64,000 bases of DNA from Anas platyrhynchos (GCF_047663525.1 NC_092602.1:5277501-5341500); one strand, 5' to 3'. Numbered from the stretch's first letter, positions 25,801 to 38,649 are shown. The notes: generated by a model from the sequence alone, not told the origin. Translations and numbers: made by a program.

Positions 25801-28800
25801 CCCTACACTTGACTGGAAAAAAAAAAAAAAAAAAAGCAAAAGCACGAATGAATTACTGTACCAAAACTGGTCTGAAATTGTGTAACCTTTGTTCTCAGGC
25901 AGTGCCAGCAATGGCAGTTTATTACTGGAACAGAGATTTCAGACTAGTGCCATCTGAATGTGCAACACATTAACTTTCTGCAGCTCCAATCCATGAGGTT
26001 GACACTTAAACTCCATTTTTAACCTGGCTTTTTAAGAAAACAAGGCTCATGCCAGTATATTCTCTGTGCAAGTGGTTGTGTTGGATAGCAGCTTGTCCCT
26101 TGATTACTAACTGTTGACCTTATTAGACAGTTTTCATAAAATCTGATGGGAATGTCCCAAAGTGCCTCAGAGCTTCCTGAAAACAGGCAATTAGCTAAAG
26201 GAGGAAGATCTTGTAAATATCCCCTTAGTGGAAAAGGTGTCAGAATGAGTTCACTCAGTCATCGGAGAATCTGCAGGAGAAAGACCTGAAAAGGTAACTT
26301 CATAGACAGCCTAGCTTCTTTATTGCACTGCTTGGGGATCTCAGGAATGCTATTTACCATTTTGTCACTAGATGGTATTGTTCCACAGGCTATATTTGAG
26401 AGTCTCAAAGGTCAAATGCAGCAGGGTATATCAGAAGCTAGGCTTACTGATGTGACAGGATTGTTTCACAGGCTGTATTTGAGAGCCTCAAAGGTCAAAT
26501 ACAGCATGGTATATCAAAACTAGGCTTACTGAAGGAACAGAGAAGGCTTTTTTTTATATATGTTCACATGTTTTCATATGTGAAAGTTATTAGCAAAATC
26601 AAACTGTAACAGCTAAAGGAAAAGAGCCTTGGTGAAATGTAGATAACATAACTCAGTATTAATGAACTTCGCGTTTCCTCCATATCTGAAAAAAACTGCT
26701 GAGATAAAGAAGAGGAAAGATAATGATAAAAAAAAATGAATGTTTCTGTTAACAAACCAAGCATACAAAACTGGCCTTTTGTTATAGTTCAATCTGATCT
26801 GATACAAAATTGATTTAGCCTGGCAAACTGTTCATCCCTTTCCAAGTAGGTGAGAAAATCTACACATTATGCTAGGATGCAGTTCTGTGCACAAGCTCCT
26901 TCAGTTGTGAAGCTGAACCTCTACCTGTATCTTGAAGGCAAAAAGAAGATGCTTCAGATCTCCAGCCTGGATGGGTATCATTTTTGTCCTTTTCAGGCTC
27001 ACCCGAATCTGCTCTGACAGGGAGAGGGTTGTCCTGCAATGCAAATGATGCTTTGTCTTAATAGCGTAACTTAAAAAAATATGCTCAGGTGATACATCTA
27101 TAAACTCAGCACTAACAGAGAAGGATTTTCAAAACGCCTCAGCACCCTGGCATCCCTACTCGAGAGCCCACAGGTCTTTCAGAAGAGAAATTTGCTGAGA
27201 AAAGACAGAAAATTCTGACCTAAATAGCTTCCTGTTGTCAGGTGCTGGTTATGTTTTGTTGCCTAGCACTGATCACCTACATGAAATTGTCAAGTCTGAG
27301 CTATGGCTGCAGGCTGCCCCTTCTGTTATTCTGGAGAGAGGCACCCCCAGAGGCTTGTTCATTCAACCCTAACTCGTTGGCTAAGGAAATTATCTGAACT
27401 GCCTGGTAAAGGTGCCTTCTTCTCCACTAAACCCAGAGAAGGCCCCAGAGAAATTAGACACAGTGCCCAACTTTTAGATGGCCAGGGGTAGTGGAAGGAA
27501 TCTCACCTAACGACATAGCGGAAAATGCCTTAGGCCTGAGAAACACCAAGTGGAAATGCCAAAGTCTGCAATTTTCCCCAGTTTGTGCATGTCTGTGTAT
27601 AAGCGTGTAAGTGTGTGTGTGTGTGTTGTGTCTCTCTCTGTATAATCACCGCCCTCTTCTGGGAGAACATACTACACTCGGTAAGCCAATGGATACTCTC
27701 CAAAGAAGATCTCATTACACCTATGGATTTTCCAGTCCAGCTCAATCCTCTGTAGTGCTGCTGCCCTACAAGCTTATTAAACTAGGATTCAGAGCAAATG
27801 TTTCTTTTAAGGAGAATTTTGCTAGATAAACTCCGTTCCTCCAGTGCAAACTGAATAGAGTTATTTCTGTACCTCGGTGCTCCCCTCCTCTTCCTCTTCA
27901 TCATAGTCTAACCCTTGATGGGAGATCTCAGTAGGGCCATTCTTCTGGATCAGGTTGCTTTCAACTCTCCCCATTCTTTTGTTTTCAGTCGTTACTTTCA
28001 CTTTCATGGTGTGGAACCCAGTAGAGACTGACCCTACTTTCAGGTTGACGGGATCACCATCAAACAACAGGTCCGTAGGGCCGACTTCTTCCTTAAAGCC
28101 AGGCGGCTGGTAATCGCTGGGAGTTACTACAGAGGGAGGAAGAACCCACTGCTGACAGAGAAACCAAGTTCATTTCTCTTTAATCTGCTCTATAAAAGAC
28201 AAATATCTACCAGCCTCAAGAAACAATACCAGCTACTAAAAATACTCTGTGGTTTGTTTTTTTTGTTGTTGTTTTGTTTTGTTTTGTTGAGGGAAGAAGG
28301 GAGAGAATTCAAAGGAAAAAAATGGACTGAGCAGATGTTATCCAGGGGCTCAAAGAAAGTAACTTTAGACTTCTGAGATACCATTAATGAGCTCAACTTT
28401 CTGGAGCAGAACCCGGCAAACATAAGATGCTGGTTCCTTAAAAAAAAAAATGAAGAAGAGGGTTGTCTCCATTTCACACTGCATGGCTATACTTCTTACA
28501 TGGATATTCAACCCCTTCTTACAAAGCATCTGCCATCCCAGTGTGTCAGAAGGCTTTACTTTTACACCATTTCTCACTGGTGCAAACTCTCTATCAGCTA
28601 ATAGATCCTACTAGTTTACTACCATTTCACCTTTCTAAGCTGTATTACTTTTATGGGACTCACGATTATCACAGAAACTGATTGAAAGGGAAGTTGTCCC
28701 TACAGCATGCGTTGTTCTCTACCTACCTTCATTGTAATAGAAGAGTTTCATGGTCAGGGTAATGTCATTGGGAAGCGGGCCAAGGTTTTGCATTAACAGG

Positions 28801-31800
28801 TACAGCTTACGGATCAGCAGGCTGCTGGCTTGCTTAATGTCCTCACTGCACACCCCATTCACAAAGTTCATTTTGTTGCTACAATGGAAAGAAGAATAAC
28901 AGAGCTGTTTTCCTCGGTCATGAATATTCAAGATCTAATTACAAGTACAGTGCACCCACTGACTTGTCTCAAACCACCAGCAACAAAGCTACAATGCCTT
29001 TATGTAATTTCCAGATAAACAGGGAAGTGAAACAGACTCCAGGGATGGGGTGGCATCAGCAAAACAACAGTTCTAAATGAAGAGGCATGGCATTTACATT
29101 TGAAAAGACTTTGTAGCTGGGGCAATGGACCCCATTATACAAATGTCATGACTCACTTGTTTGAACATGATTAAATTGGATCAAAGGACCATAAAACAAG
29201 TGCCTTTCACCTAAGCAATTTCAGGAATGAGAAGAATGAGGTGAGAATCCCATATAAAGCCGATTCATCACAGTGGCTGTTTTCAAGTCCATTTTGCATT
29301 TTGAAGAGAAGTGAATTACATGTTTTCACTTCAATTCCATGTAAGAAAAACCAGCTCAGAAGCACATTTTTCAAAAGTGACTAAGGGGCATTCCTCTCAC
29401 CTCCTTCACCCACCCAAATGTCAGCTGGCTAGTCTAAGCAAGCAGTCTAGACTGAGATAAACGTATAACAGAAGTGGGATGAATTTCCCTCTGGAGGAGT
29501 TTGTTTCTCTTGACTACTGAGGCAGATGAGATGAACGGCTGAGATCAGACAGTTGAAGGTGGACTGGATGAATCACTAAGTGACTAAGGAAGCTAAGCAT
29601 CCTTAACTTTCACTGAAAAGAAGCTTTAAAGAAAGGAGCTCCTACATTACAAAATGATGTCCTTGTTAGACCACTGGCAGGTGGACAACACTGTAGGCTG
29701 GATGGAATCTAACAAAATCATCACAAATTGCTTCAAAAGCAGTATGTAACCTAAGACAGCAGGGAGAATCCCAGGGCTGAATATGACTGATTAAATCACT
29801 GGAAGGCATAGCTTCATTAAGACTGACTTCCCCTTCCAGTTGAAACTTTTAGACTCATCATGAAAACTGAGTGGCTGTTGAACAGCTTGTATTCCCAAGG
29901 GTATGTATGTTTGGTAGGCTTCCGGCTGCTAACAACAAAACTGATGCCGAGCATGCATCAAATGAAATCTTGCATGTTCTGAAATGTACCAGTGAGAGGG
30001 CAAATGCTGGCAACACCTAGGGTGGAATAACAAAAAGCCACAATTTTCCTTCTACGTCATCTTTACAAGTTTTGGGATTAGCAGAATAAAAATGGCAGGG
30101 GGAAGTATGTATACAAAAAAAGGACACACCTTCCATAGGAATTAACAGGTCAAGTACTGGTTCAATATAGGAATAATATTGTGGATTTGATGCAGGAACG
30201 TGCCAACAGGTAGAAGCTGAGGAACTGAACCTCTCTGAGGGATGGGATCCATGGTGAGGAATTTGGTGAGGAACTCCTCCAAAAATCAACACAAATAGGT
30301 CAGAGATCATCTAGGAGAAAGGTTCTCCTTACCACTCAGATACAAGGACACAGACATAAAGCATCCCTCACGGAATGATTAACTCCAGGTTTGCACATGA
30401 CAATAAACCTTGCAGGTGTACAGAAGCAGTTTTATCAACTGAAGGAGCTGACAGCAAAGACGACAATACTCTGATCAATGCCAGCATGCCAGCTTACTAA
30501 CAACTGCAGGTACATGCATGATCCCGCGGCAGCAGTTTCACTCACTGGGGGCACAGACCACAGCTAAGGAATCTGGTGCCACGAGTGTTCAAACAATGTG
30601 GTAAAGAGATTTCAAAGAAGCTGATATAAACAGAACAGCAAGATTACTTAGCCACTTCTTGGGCAGTACTATGGACACTAAGGAATGCTGAGTTCCATTT
30701 GGAGACTGCTGTTATTTCTAGGAACAAATGACTGATCTGAGTAATTCTGACAAAAAAAAAATGTACTCAAGAGCCATCTAATATCTTTCATATCCCAAAG
30801 CTCTCCTCTTTTCTTCACTGTAGTAAGGACAATCAACAGCAGCTTCGAGGTAGTATCAGAGGATACAGTCAATATGGCATTCCAGATTCAGATGTGTTTC
30901 AGATTTGCTCACTAGAAAATCATTTTGCCATATATGACAAATGATTTGGATGTGTTTAGAGACAGACTGGTGAACAGCACACTTTGGGAGTGTTATAGAG
31001 GAGTCTCCTAAGGAGCATAAAAGACAGCAGAGCTCTCTCGCTACAAAGGCAGGTTTCAAGGCCCAAAAGTTCATCTTGTACCAATGGTAATTAGAGAGGA
31101 AAATCTAAAAACTGGCTAATTATTTTCCTTTGCTCTGGTTGTAGCCAATTGCCTTTGACAGTATTTAGTTTAAGTTGAACAGGACTATGCCCTACTAAAC
31201 ACAGTGCTGAAAAGACGCAAAAAGCTGCTGCTGCTTCCTACTCAAAGATTTGCAGCATCAACACAGGCATGATCAGCAAAAGACCTCCCAGGTCACCCTC
31301 ACAAGGCTGCTCAAGCAGAATATATGCATGCAAACGCCCGAGGAAAAAAATATTGGGTGTGGGATCTTCATAAAGGGGATCAAACCTGGGAAAGCTTCAC
31401 TGGAAAGAACAATGTTCTCAACTCTGATGGTATTTACAGCTGCTTAGCGACTCAGACATGCTATAATCATAAAGGGCAGTTTCTTCTTATGGCTTCAGGA
31501 ACCCAGAGCTTTCATAATGTAATTCTGAGAAATAAAACCAAACCATTACCTGATGATGTCCATCTGGGGCGCCTCCTTTTTGTACTTGAATTTGAATTGA
31601 TACAGTTCAGTCACTGTCTAGAGATTTACAAAGAACATGAAAAGAAGAAACAGGTCTCTTTCAATAACAAGCGTAAAGATGTGTACTGAACTTAACAACT
31701 TTATGTCAGAACACAGCACTAATTTAGTGACATGATTACAGCTTTAACTCCATTATCACTTGCATTGGCATGTTTTCTTAAGAACCATAACTCACCTAGC

Positions 31801-34800
31801 ACTGAAAGAATCACAAAAAGCTGCAAACTTCCTGCTTCCTCCTTCCACTTCCTTTGTGGGCCTGACTCCCCAGCCTAAACCTCTAATGAGGCACCAAGGC
31901 CAGCCAACTGCCACAATGTGCTGATATCCTCCCTTACTAAAAGGAAAGATGTGAGGCTTCCCCAGTGATGCAATGCCACGAGGAAATCTGGCCCAGAGTT
32001 CTGTACACAGGCAAGAAGGACCTGAAGGGCTGTTCCTACTACTAAATAGAAATGGTATCATAAAGACAAAATTCAGAAACTGCTGAATTTCAGTGGTCTC
32101 AGAATTTTGTGTGAGAGAGAAAAAAAAATCTAGATGATTTTCCATTTAAGAAGATTTGCTACAGTTTTAGGTGAAAATATTAGGGAGAACAAACTACTTC
32201 AACACAAGAAAAAGGATCTACTGTCATCCAGTCCCATGCCTGTGGTTCACTTTTTTTCAAAGGCAGTAAGGTTGATTGGGAGGAGCTGAGTTGAGCTCTT
32301 AACTCTGAGCCTTCCTTACAAATCCCGGTCTTTAGCCTTGGTTAGGGCTAATCCTTGCTTCCTTTCCAGATGCTGTGGGGCAATGCAGCAGAACTGTAAT
32401 TAGGTAAGAGTGTTCTGCAGCCATTCCCTGCAACTACTCTGTGGAGACAGAATGGATGCAGAACCTCACTTATACATTGCACTCCCAAGCCTGTCACTGC
32501 AGGCTAGATGTAGACAAAACAGCAGAGATGGCAACGCACCAGAGAACACAGAAAGGATAAGCACACACAGTATGTAACACAGACACCCCAGGTCTCGAGC
32601 AATTCATAACTTCTATCCCAAACCTCTCTGCATGAAAAACCAGCTCCCTTTTCAACACTGCTGTTAAAAAGATGATAATAGAATAAAAGAATGATTTTGA
32701 ACTTCCCATTTCTTCCTTCTGGGAAGAAAAACAAAATCAGGAACATGCCCATTAGTTGCCTGTTAACATCCCTGCCTGAGGCCCTAGATGGGCCCACAGC
32801 CTAGTGCCCGGTAGGAGTGTTTGATCACAATCCAGCTCACTGAGCTGTCATTCTTGAGTGAAAGCAGAAGAAGAGAAACCAGGTCACCAGGCAGCTATGT
32901 CAGGGTAGAACGTAAGCCAAAAGTCCATTCTGAATAAAAATCTACTCACCCATGCCTTCAGTTGCCTCAAAGATTAATTAAGACTCTTTCTTACCTCCGG
33001 TTCCTTGGGATTGGTGTAAATCTGTTGTAAAAAAAGCACAGTGAGCGCATTCTCCCCTTGGATAAGATGAACCAGTGAAAAGTGACTATAAACAATGATA
33101 TTTTCAAATTACAGCAGAGAGATTGTACTATCTGTAACATGGGATCAGAGAAAGGAATGGCTGAGAAACAGCCTTCCTCTATCAGCAGTCAATACTTTCC
33201 ACTTCAAAGACAGGTAGAAGACACTCATCTGTGTAACTGGGGAGGAATGAGGCTAATTCCCATTCCAACCCTCACAGGTAACTGTTGCTGCCTGAGATGT
33301 AAATGCTCAAATTATGCACAGAATAGGTGCATAAAATAGCTATTGCTGCTTTACAAAAGACCAGGGCAAAAGACTCCCAGCATAGCTGCTAGTGTGTGGT
33401 TTCACTGGTATCAGAGTAATAAAGAGGACTCCTATGTAGAGGAAAATGGAGGAGACACAGCAGCTTCCTTCTTCCAATGATGGAGGCAAGAGTTTGCTGG
33501 AAGCAATAATACGAAGCTCACAAAAGCGCTTCTTGGACTTTAAGGATTCTTGTCAGGCCTCAGAGTCAGAATTCTGACATACTGAGAAAATGTTCCCACG
33601 CAGCCTAGGAAGTTCATATTTACCATATTTAAGAAAGGTCGCTGCTCTATTAAAAACCACACATATTTTGACTTCCCCTTAAAAAAGTGGTTTGACACAA
33701 CCTTGACTCCAAATCTCTGTCAAGCACGGTAGAGGAAGAAAAATGCCTTGCATCCATTTACTTACTGCTAGGACAGCGATATGCAACTAAGGAGAGAGAA
33801 AAAAAGAGAAAACAGATCACAAAGTCATAATCTAACCTTAATGGGCGAGGAAAAAAAAAACACATTTCAAAATCGAACTGCCTACACAGAGCAAATATGT
33901 ACATTCAACAAACTGAGTCAAAAATCGTTATATGGATTCTTCATAGCACTGCATCAGCAACACCTAGTGGCCAGTTTACTTGGTCTCACATGCAGTTTCC
34001 CAAAGAAAACATTTGCATGCTCAGACTTCCTCTTAGGACTCTTGTTAAATCTTCAGAGGCTATGCCAACTTAAAACTCTTTCACAATAGCACCTATCCCT
34101 ACTGAAGACTGGTATTTACTCTCTGGTAAGAAACTGACCAAAGGTATTTGATTTACGCTATCACAAGAAACTCTACATGGGACTACTCTTGAAAACAATC
34201 TTAGAGCATCTGTTAAATATCTGTTTTTCCCTAAATCTTTGCCCAATAACAACCAATTTATGTCTCCTATAAATACCAGAGGAATAAATTCCTCCTAGAA
34301 CTGTCAGCAAGCAATAAACTGAGTTCACAACATTTTGAACTACCATACACACCATGAGACTGATTTTAAGAGCCCATCCGATCAGCAGTGCTGAAACTAA
34401 CCCCCCTCTTCATCTGATCTAGATGAGAGTCAGTTTGATGAACAGTGCTGACAGAGATGATGACAATTGATGCTTTTTCCTGTACAGAGCATTTTTTTGT
34501 GTGAGAATCAGCAAGGAATATGATTACTTACTAGCTGATTTTGTCCTGAAACCAGTTAAACACATTACTTGATGAATTACTCTACAGAAAAAGGAATCAA
34601 GTCTGAACCCAAGACAGAAAGATAAGATAGTTAGAGAAGATAGGAAGAAGGGAAAGGACTTGAGGAAAGAGACAAAGGAAAGCAGAAGCATGAAAGAACC
34701 TTCCTCAAGAAAACAGGCATGGAGATCAAGACCTGCAAGTTCGGACTGGCAGTGTCTCCATCCAGAGATTGGAGAATGCAAATGTAGAACACAGAACTAA

Positions 34801-37800
34801 GAGATAAGTGTAGAACAAAGAACTAAGAACCCTTTCAGGCTGCAAATTATTTCACACACCATGTACAGGCAAGTCCAGGGAGCAGCAGCAGTCAATATTT
34901 GGGCTCTGGGAATAAACTCCCAAATCTCAGGCAGATACATTCTCATGTATGCTCATATATTCTCAGGCAGGGTCTTCTCCCTACCCCACAGCTGCGAATG
35001 TGTGTTGTGTGCACATAAAATCACTACAAAAATATAGAGCAGGAATAGAAAGAGATTTTTGTCCATACTTAATGAAAAAAATAGAAAAGTCCATTAAAAA
35101 AACACGCAAGAACTTACATACTGCCTCTCCAAAGCATCAAAACAACCTTGAATCCTGCCGGGGAAAAATATTTTAGTACTAACCAGCAATGTTTATCACG
35201 TAATCTGTAAACATACACTCATCAAATACAGTTTAAAGTGCGTATATTCTGGAATTAAAACAACACAGCTAGTAACGTTTTGGTCTCGTAAAGTCCTTTC
35301 CAGGTCAATCATCAGAAAGGCCACATCATCCTCTGCATTTTTTCATTGTTTATATAATCTAGGGCCGGTCAGCCTAGAGCCCACTTCAGTCCTGACAGTG
35401 ACAAGGACCTGAAGCCTGGCTCGAAGTGGCTCTCAGCTCAGTGCTGTTTTGGCTCCCCGAGACTGCGCTCCAGCAGCTCTTTTCCCAATGGCTGCATACA
35501 GAGTTTGGCTGAAACTTCGCTCTGAACACAGCCTGACATGTCTGGTCTTGTAAATTTTTGCTATCTGATGCATAGTTTACAGCTAAGGACTTTCTCAAAG
35601 CAGTAAATATTACTTGAGGTAGCAATGGTCCTTGAGTCTTTGCAGCTGCCTATCTCCTTAGCAAATCAAAGTCAGACTCTCTGCTTGCTGAGAACATGCT
35701 AATTCTGAAAGGCATCCTAAATAGCACACAAGACAGCCATAAGGTACTTAGACACACAATATCCAGGGAGATAAAATATAGGACATATTTAAAAGAATCT
35801 GCAAGAATCACTATAAAAGTGAAACTGGAAAATATTCAAACAAACAAACAAACAATACCAGAATCAATCTTGTGATTTTCTTTACTCTCTCTGCCTACCT
35901 ATGCTGCCTGTATGCTCTGGGGCCTGACCATGACCTCACTGAAGTTAACACTTCAAGAGACCTTGAACTCACATGATCTGCTAGCTAATTCTGTCTTGCT
36001 TACACACAGGGCCAAGCACACGCTGCGGCAGTGGGAGTTGCACTGGCATATCCAATCGCACTACTGGGCACAGTATTTTCAAACACAGGAAGAAGAAGAA
36101 TGTGAGGGGCAGATGTCTTGCTATTCAGCACAATCTTGTCTTAGTTTCGCTGTTACTCACTTACCACTTGACTATCTGAAATGATCCCAGACAGCTTTTA
36201 TCTTCTCGGAGAATTTTTAGACAGAGGTCTGCAAAACCAGATTTAGCACATAGTTACCATCCTTATCACAGCTATTGGGCAAACACTGAAACCAAAGCAG
36301 TCATCCTCCCTTTTTTGGATAAAACACTATCTGGAGGTCCTTCCTGAGCGGAAATGTTGGTTTTCCACTAAGTCCCAGGTGGGCTGACACAAGCTTATTG
36401 CTGCATTTTCAAATGTCAAAGATTTTCCTCAGATGATCTGGACTCCGCCAGAAAAAAGTGCTAGTTATGGCTTAATTTCAAAAAACCTACAGCTTCCGTT
36501 GCCCACTCCCTCCCTTCTTCATTCCCATCTACTCTGGCATGTCCAAACAATACCTTCACATCTGCATTCACACTGCACCAACATCTGAATGAGATAAATG
36601 ACTATACATAGAATAAACTGCTTCTGTTAAGTTTTTCCACACAGTTTCTTCTGCCACTTTTTTCAGGCATTACAAATGGCAAGAGGAACCCCATCCTGCA
36701 AATGAGGAGGTGAATTAATAACACCTTAGGAGTCAACCAAAGAGCACTTAAAGGCATAAGCAGGCCAGATGTTAACATTTTTGATCAAAAAGGCATTTGA
36801 AAGACCTGACATTTGATTAGAAAGACTAGTGGCTTTTCAGGGCTTGGTGATCAAAAGACAATTTGGGATTTCCTGTGCCCTCAACCAAGTCCACATGTGA
36901 CCATGTTTCAGGGTAACTACCTGCCTAGGTAAAAGCATGGAGATGGATTGGAATACAAAGGAACACTTTAAACCTGCTAACACATCTTGAATGAACAAAA
37001 AGAGGATGATGAATCAAAGCATCATGAATTCTTGTGATCCTATGACAAGTCTTACAGTAACGTCCTTCTTCCTTAAAGGTCTGACTGTAGTTAGTTTGCT
37101 AGTTCTGACCAAACACATGTGGTTATGTGACCTAGTCAATTTTTACAGAAAAAAATAATATACATATATATATATATATGACAAAAACAATTCTACTTTC
37201 TATCTCACAAAGAAAGCTGAAAATTTGAGCTCAAAAATCCACAGGGAAATAACACACATCAATCAGAGCTGATTTTTAAATACTCACTAATTCTTAAGTC
37301 AAGCTCCTGACTCTGGGGACTGACTCACAGGGCTGGCAACACCAAGGAAAAATTACAAACCAAAAGAGACATGAACAGGAAAGCTGTGTGTCACTGTAAG
37401 CTGTAATAGCTCTACATTGTCTGCTATACTCTATCTGATGCAGAAGCCTTGTCTGCATCAAGACCTGAGAAAGCATGCTAGCTGTATTCCTAATGAACTA
37501 AACTCATACATACATGAGCAGCTAGAAGCTAATCTGCAGAGTACATTATTGCTAAAATATAGCAAGTAAGAACAAGAATGCAGCACAAACTGAAAGTGTT
37601 ACCATCTAAATAGCGAGTTCCATATGAACTCTCTGGGAACAGCCCTCTCAGGTATGTTATACAGGAGACAGAGATGGCCAGAAGTCTTTTCACCAGCACC
37701 ACAGACTGCTGCTCAGTATCAATTTTGTTGGGGAACAACACTGATTCCTGAAAAAGAAGGGTAATGTTAAAAGTAGAGCTATTTTATATTTAGAAATGAC

Positions 37801-38649
37801 TCTCAACAGGTAGAAAGAAAGGGTAACTTAAAAAGGTAATTTTAACAGTTCCCTGGTCTTCATATTACACAGAGAGGGATTCGTGCCAAACTAAGTGCGA
37901 TTAAATATTTCAAGGAATGTTATCAATCGATCTGATTTACCCAACCCAGATGCAGACTGCATTGGTCACTACCCTCCTCTATCACAGCTGAACATTCCCA
38001 CCCCCTCTACTGTACCAATGCAGACACTTAGCAGACAACCACCCCTTAAAAACAAAAGCGTATATAGTTTTCTGCCAGCTCTGCTCTACAGAATTAATAG
38101 TGGAGTCAAGCAAGTGCCTGTGCTGGTGTGTTGTTTACTGCAGTACCAAAGTTCAGTGCCTGCCCCAGCTTTTTTTGAGATGTGACAGCAGACCAAGCCT
38201 GTCAACACTGTAGGCAGACCTACTTTTCAGAGCAATTTTAACACAGAGATGTAAACATGTCTAAGATTGGAGCTAATGTAAATACTAAGCACTGCATGAC
38301 TTAAACATGAAAAATCCCAGTGGAAAGTATACTAAATTTAGTTCCTCTATTAGGTCATTGCGTTACTTCCTGCTAATAAAGTCCTGTACACACCTCATGA
38401 GCCTTTATTTATTTAGTCAAGTATGTCAAAACCCCATGCTGTATCTTCCTGGACTCATTAAATTGGAAATACCTGCTTTTTAATTAAACTGAACAACATA
38501 GCCAGCAGAAAGTGTTCCCAGCTCACAGGGTACAGATATGTCAGGCACCAAAACTGACAGGTAAAATTGCCAGCAGCACCACATTTCAAGGTTTTTACCT
38601 TAGAAGACTTCTTTTGTCTAGCGCGTAAAAGCTGACAAGTGGCCATCAT
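16733..38649 (-). CDS. HORMAD2: HORMAD2, meiotic HORMA-domain protein (complete, 10 coding exons)
   Basis: HORMAD2 binds unsynapsed meiotic chromosome axes with HORMAD1. It supports recruitment of ATR signalling in the synapsis checkpoint and is removed on synapsis. Coding exons on the - strand, in transcript order: 38649-38599, 37747-37603, 36228-36165, 35154-35118, 33786-33766, 33021-32995, 31617-31550, 28878-28727, 28126-27873, 16837-16733. They sum to 924 bp, 307 residues plus stop, which is the length I recall for human HORMAD2. All introns are GT-AG and all phases agree. The HORMA domain covers roughly residues 25-230, with hallmark stretches [19 protein letters not shown] in exon 2 and ELYQFKFKY in exon 7. 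An acidic run (264-269) and a basic tail, PKKKRKV at 289-295, follow. An SQ pair (282-283) is a minimal ATM/ATR site. The start could be Met1 or Met2, which are adjacent. Confidence 0.95.
20542..20709 (+). mobile_element. CR1 LINE 3'-end fragment
   Basis: Carries typical CR1 words: GAGGGTGATCAACTGGCACA, CTGTCCAGAGAGGT, GGAGTCCATCCTTGGAGATG, then a diverged end CCATTCTGTGA. It is 5'-truncated as usual for avian CR1, and inside the HORMAD2 last intron, antisense to the gene. Confidence 0.88.
25817..25835. repeat. Poly(A) run
   Basis: Nineteen A in a row inside the HORMAD2 last intron. Confidence 0.9.
26377..26532. repeat. Imperfect direct duplication, about 74-bp unit
   Basis: Unit 1 (26,377-26,450) and unit 2 (26,460-26,532) both run from ATTGTT(C/T)CACAGGCT through TCAAAGGTCAAAT to TAGGCTTACTGA, with only a few differences. 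A 9-base spacer separates them. It lies in the HORMAD2 last intron. Confidence 0.9.
27611..27626. repeat. (GT)n microsatellite
   Basis: A short GT run followed by TGTGTCTCTCTCTG, inside HORMAD2. Confidence 0.8.
27873..28126 (-). CDS. HORMAD2: HORMAD2 coding exon 9
   Basis: Completes Val189 and encodes 190-273. It contains [15 protein letters not shown], then [15 protein letters not shown], then [12 protein letters not shown]. The acceptor is CTCTGTAG. I place the donor at GAG|GTACAG. Without splicing the frame reads three more codons (VQK) to a TAA at 27,861. Confidence 0.92.
28727..28878 (-). CDS. HORMAD2: HORMAD2 coding exon 8
   Basis: Completes Ser138 and encodes 139-188, including [19 protein letters not shown] and [10 protein letters not shown]. 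The acceptor is CCATTGTAG and the donor GAAG|GTAGGT. Very close to the human sequence. Confidence 0.95.
31550..31617 (-). CDS. HORMAD2: HORMAD2 coding exon 7
   Basis: Residues 116-137, [20 protein letters not shown] and onward, ending two bases into Ser138. The acceptor is AATCTCTAG and the donor CATCAG|GTAATG. It carries the core YQFKFKY strand of the HORMA domain. Confidence 0.93.
32995..33021 (-). CDS. HORMAD2: HORMAD2 coding exon 6 (27-nt microexon)
   Basis: Encodes IYTNPKEPE (107-115), phase 0 at both ends. The acceptor TTTTTTTACAACAG and donor GAG|GTAAGA are both strong. HORMAD1/2 proteins have (I/L)YT(N/D)P here. Confidence 0.9.
33766..33786 (-). CDS. HORMAD2: HORMAD2 coding exon 5 (21-nt microexon)
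   Basis: Encodes exactly LHIAVLA (100-106), phase 0 at both ends. It has a strong pyrimidine-rich acceptor (CTCTCTCCTTAG) and a perfect GTAAGT donor. Human reads LRMAVLT at this place. Confidence 0.9.
35118..35154 (-). CDS. HORMAD2: HORMAD2 coding exon 4 (37 nt)
   Basis: Completes Trp87, then [12 protein letters not shown] (88-99). The acceptor is CCCCGGCAG and the donor CAGTAT|GTAAGT. This short exon is identified by its match to the family sequence [12 protein letters not shown]. Confidence 0.92.
36165..36228 (-). CDS. HORMAD2: HORMAD2 coding exon 3
   Basis: Residues 66-86 plus part of Trp87, reading [20 protein letters not shown]. The acceptor is GGTTTTGCAG and the donor AAGTG|GTAAGTG. 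It aligns with human [20 protein letters not shown]. Confidence 0.93.
37151..37180. repeat. (AT)n microsatellite
   Basis: Alternating AT with one C interruption, in the HORMAD2 intron between coding exons 2 and 3. Confidence 0.85.
37603..37747 (-). CDS. HORMAD2: HORMAD2 coding exon 2
   Basis: Residues 18-65, beginning [10 protein letters not shown] and ending SYGTRYLD. It holds the start of the HORMA domain. The acceptor is CTTTTTCAG and the donor GATG|GTAACA. The 145 bp end one base into an Asp codon completed by exon 3. Confidence 0.95.
38599..38649 (-). CDS. HORMAD2: HORMAD2 coding exon 1 (start codon exon)
   Basis: Encodes residues 1-17 ([17 protein letters not shown]) and resembles the human N-terminus MATAQLSH. 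The exon itself extends 5' to 38,687, where a TTTTTTTCAG acceptor precedes 38 bases of 5' UTR. The donor is AAG|GTAAAA. Two ATG codons lie in tandem; either could start. Confidence 0.85.

Larger units (their letters stand above)
16838..27860 (-). other. HORMAD2: HORMAD2 last intron (11 kb)
   Basis: The largest intron of the gene. It contains a CR1 fragment (20,542-20,709), an A run (25,817-25,835) and an imperfect direct duplication (26,377-26,532). Open frames at 16,859-17,140 (+, 93 codons) and 19,913-20,326 (+, 137 codons) have no recognisable family and no conserved motif. I see no nested gene. Confidence 0.7.

Noticed and set aside
33901..33975. Possible HORMAD2 exon on the - strand (MQCYEES-like)
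   Set aside because: Poor match, no good splice sites; the true exons at 35,118-35,154 and 33,766-33,786 account for the segment.
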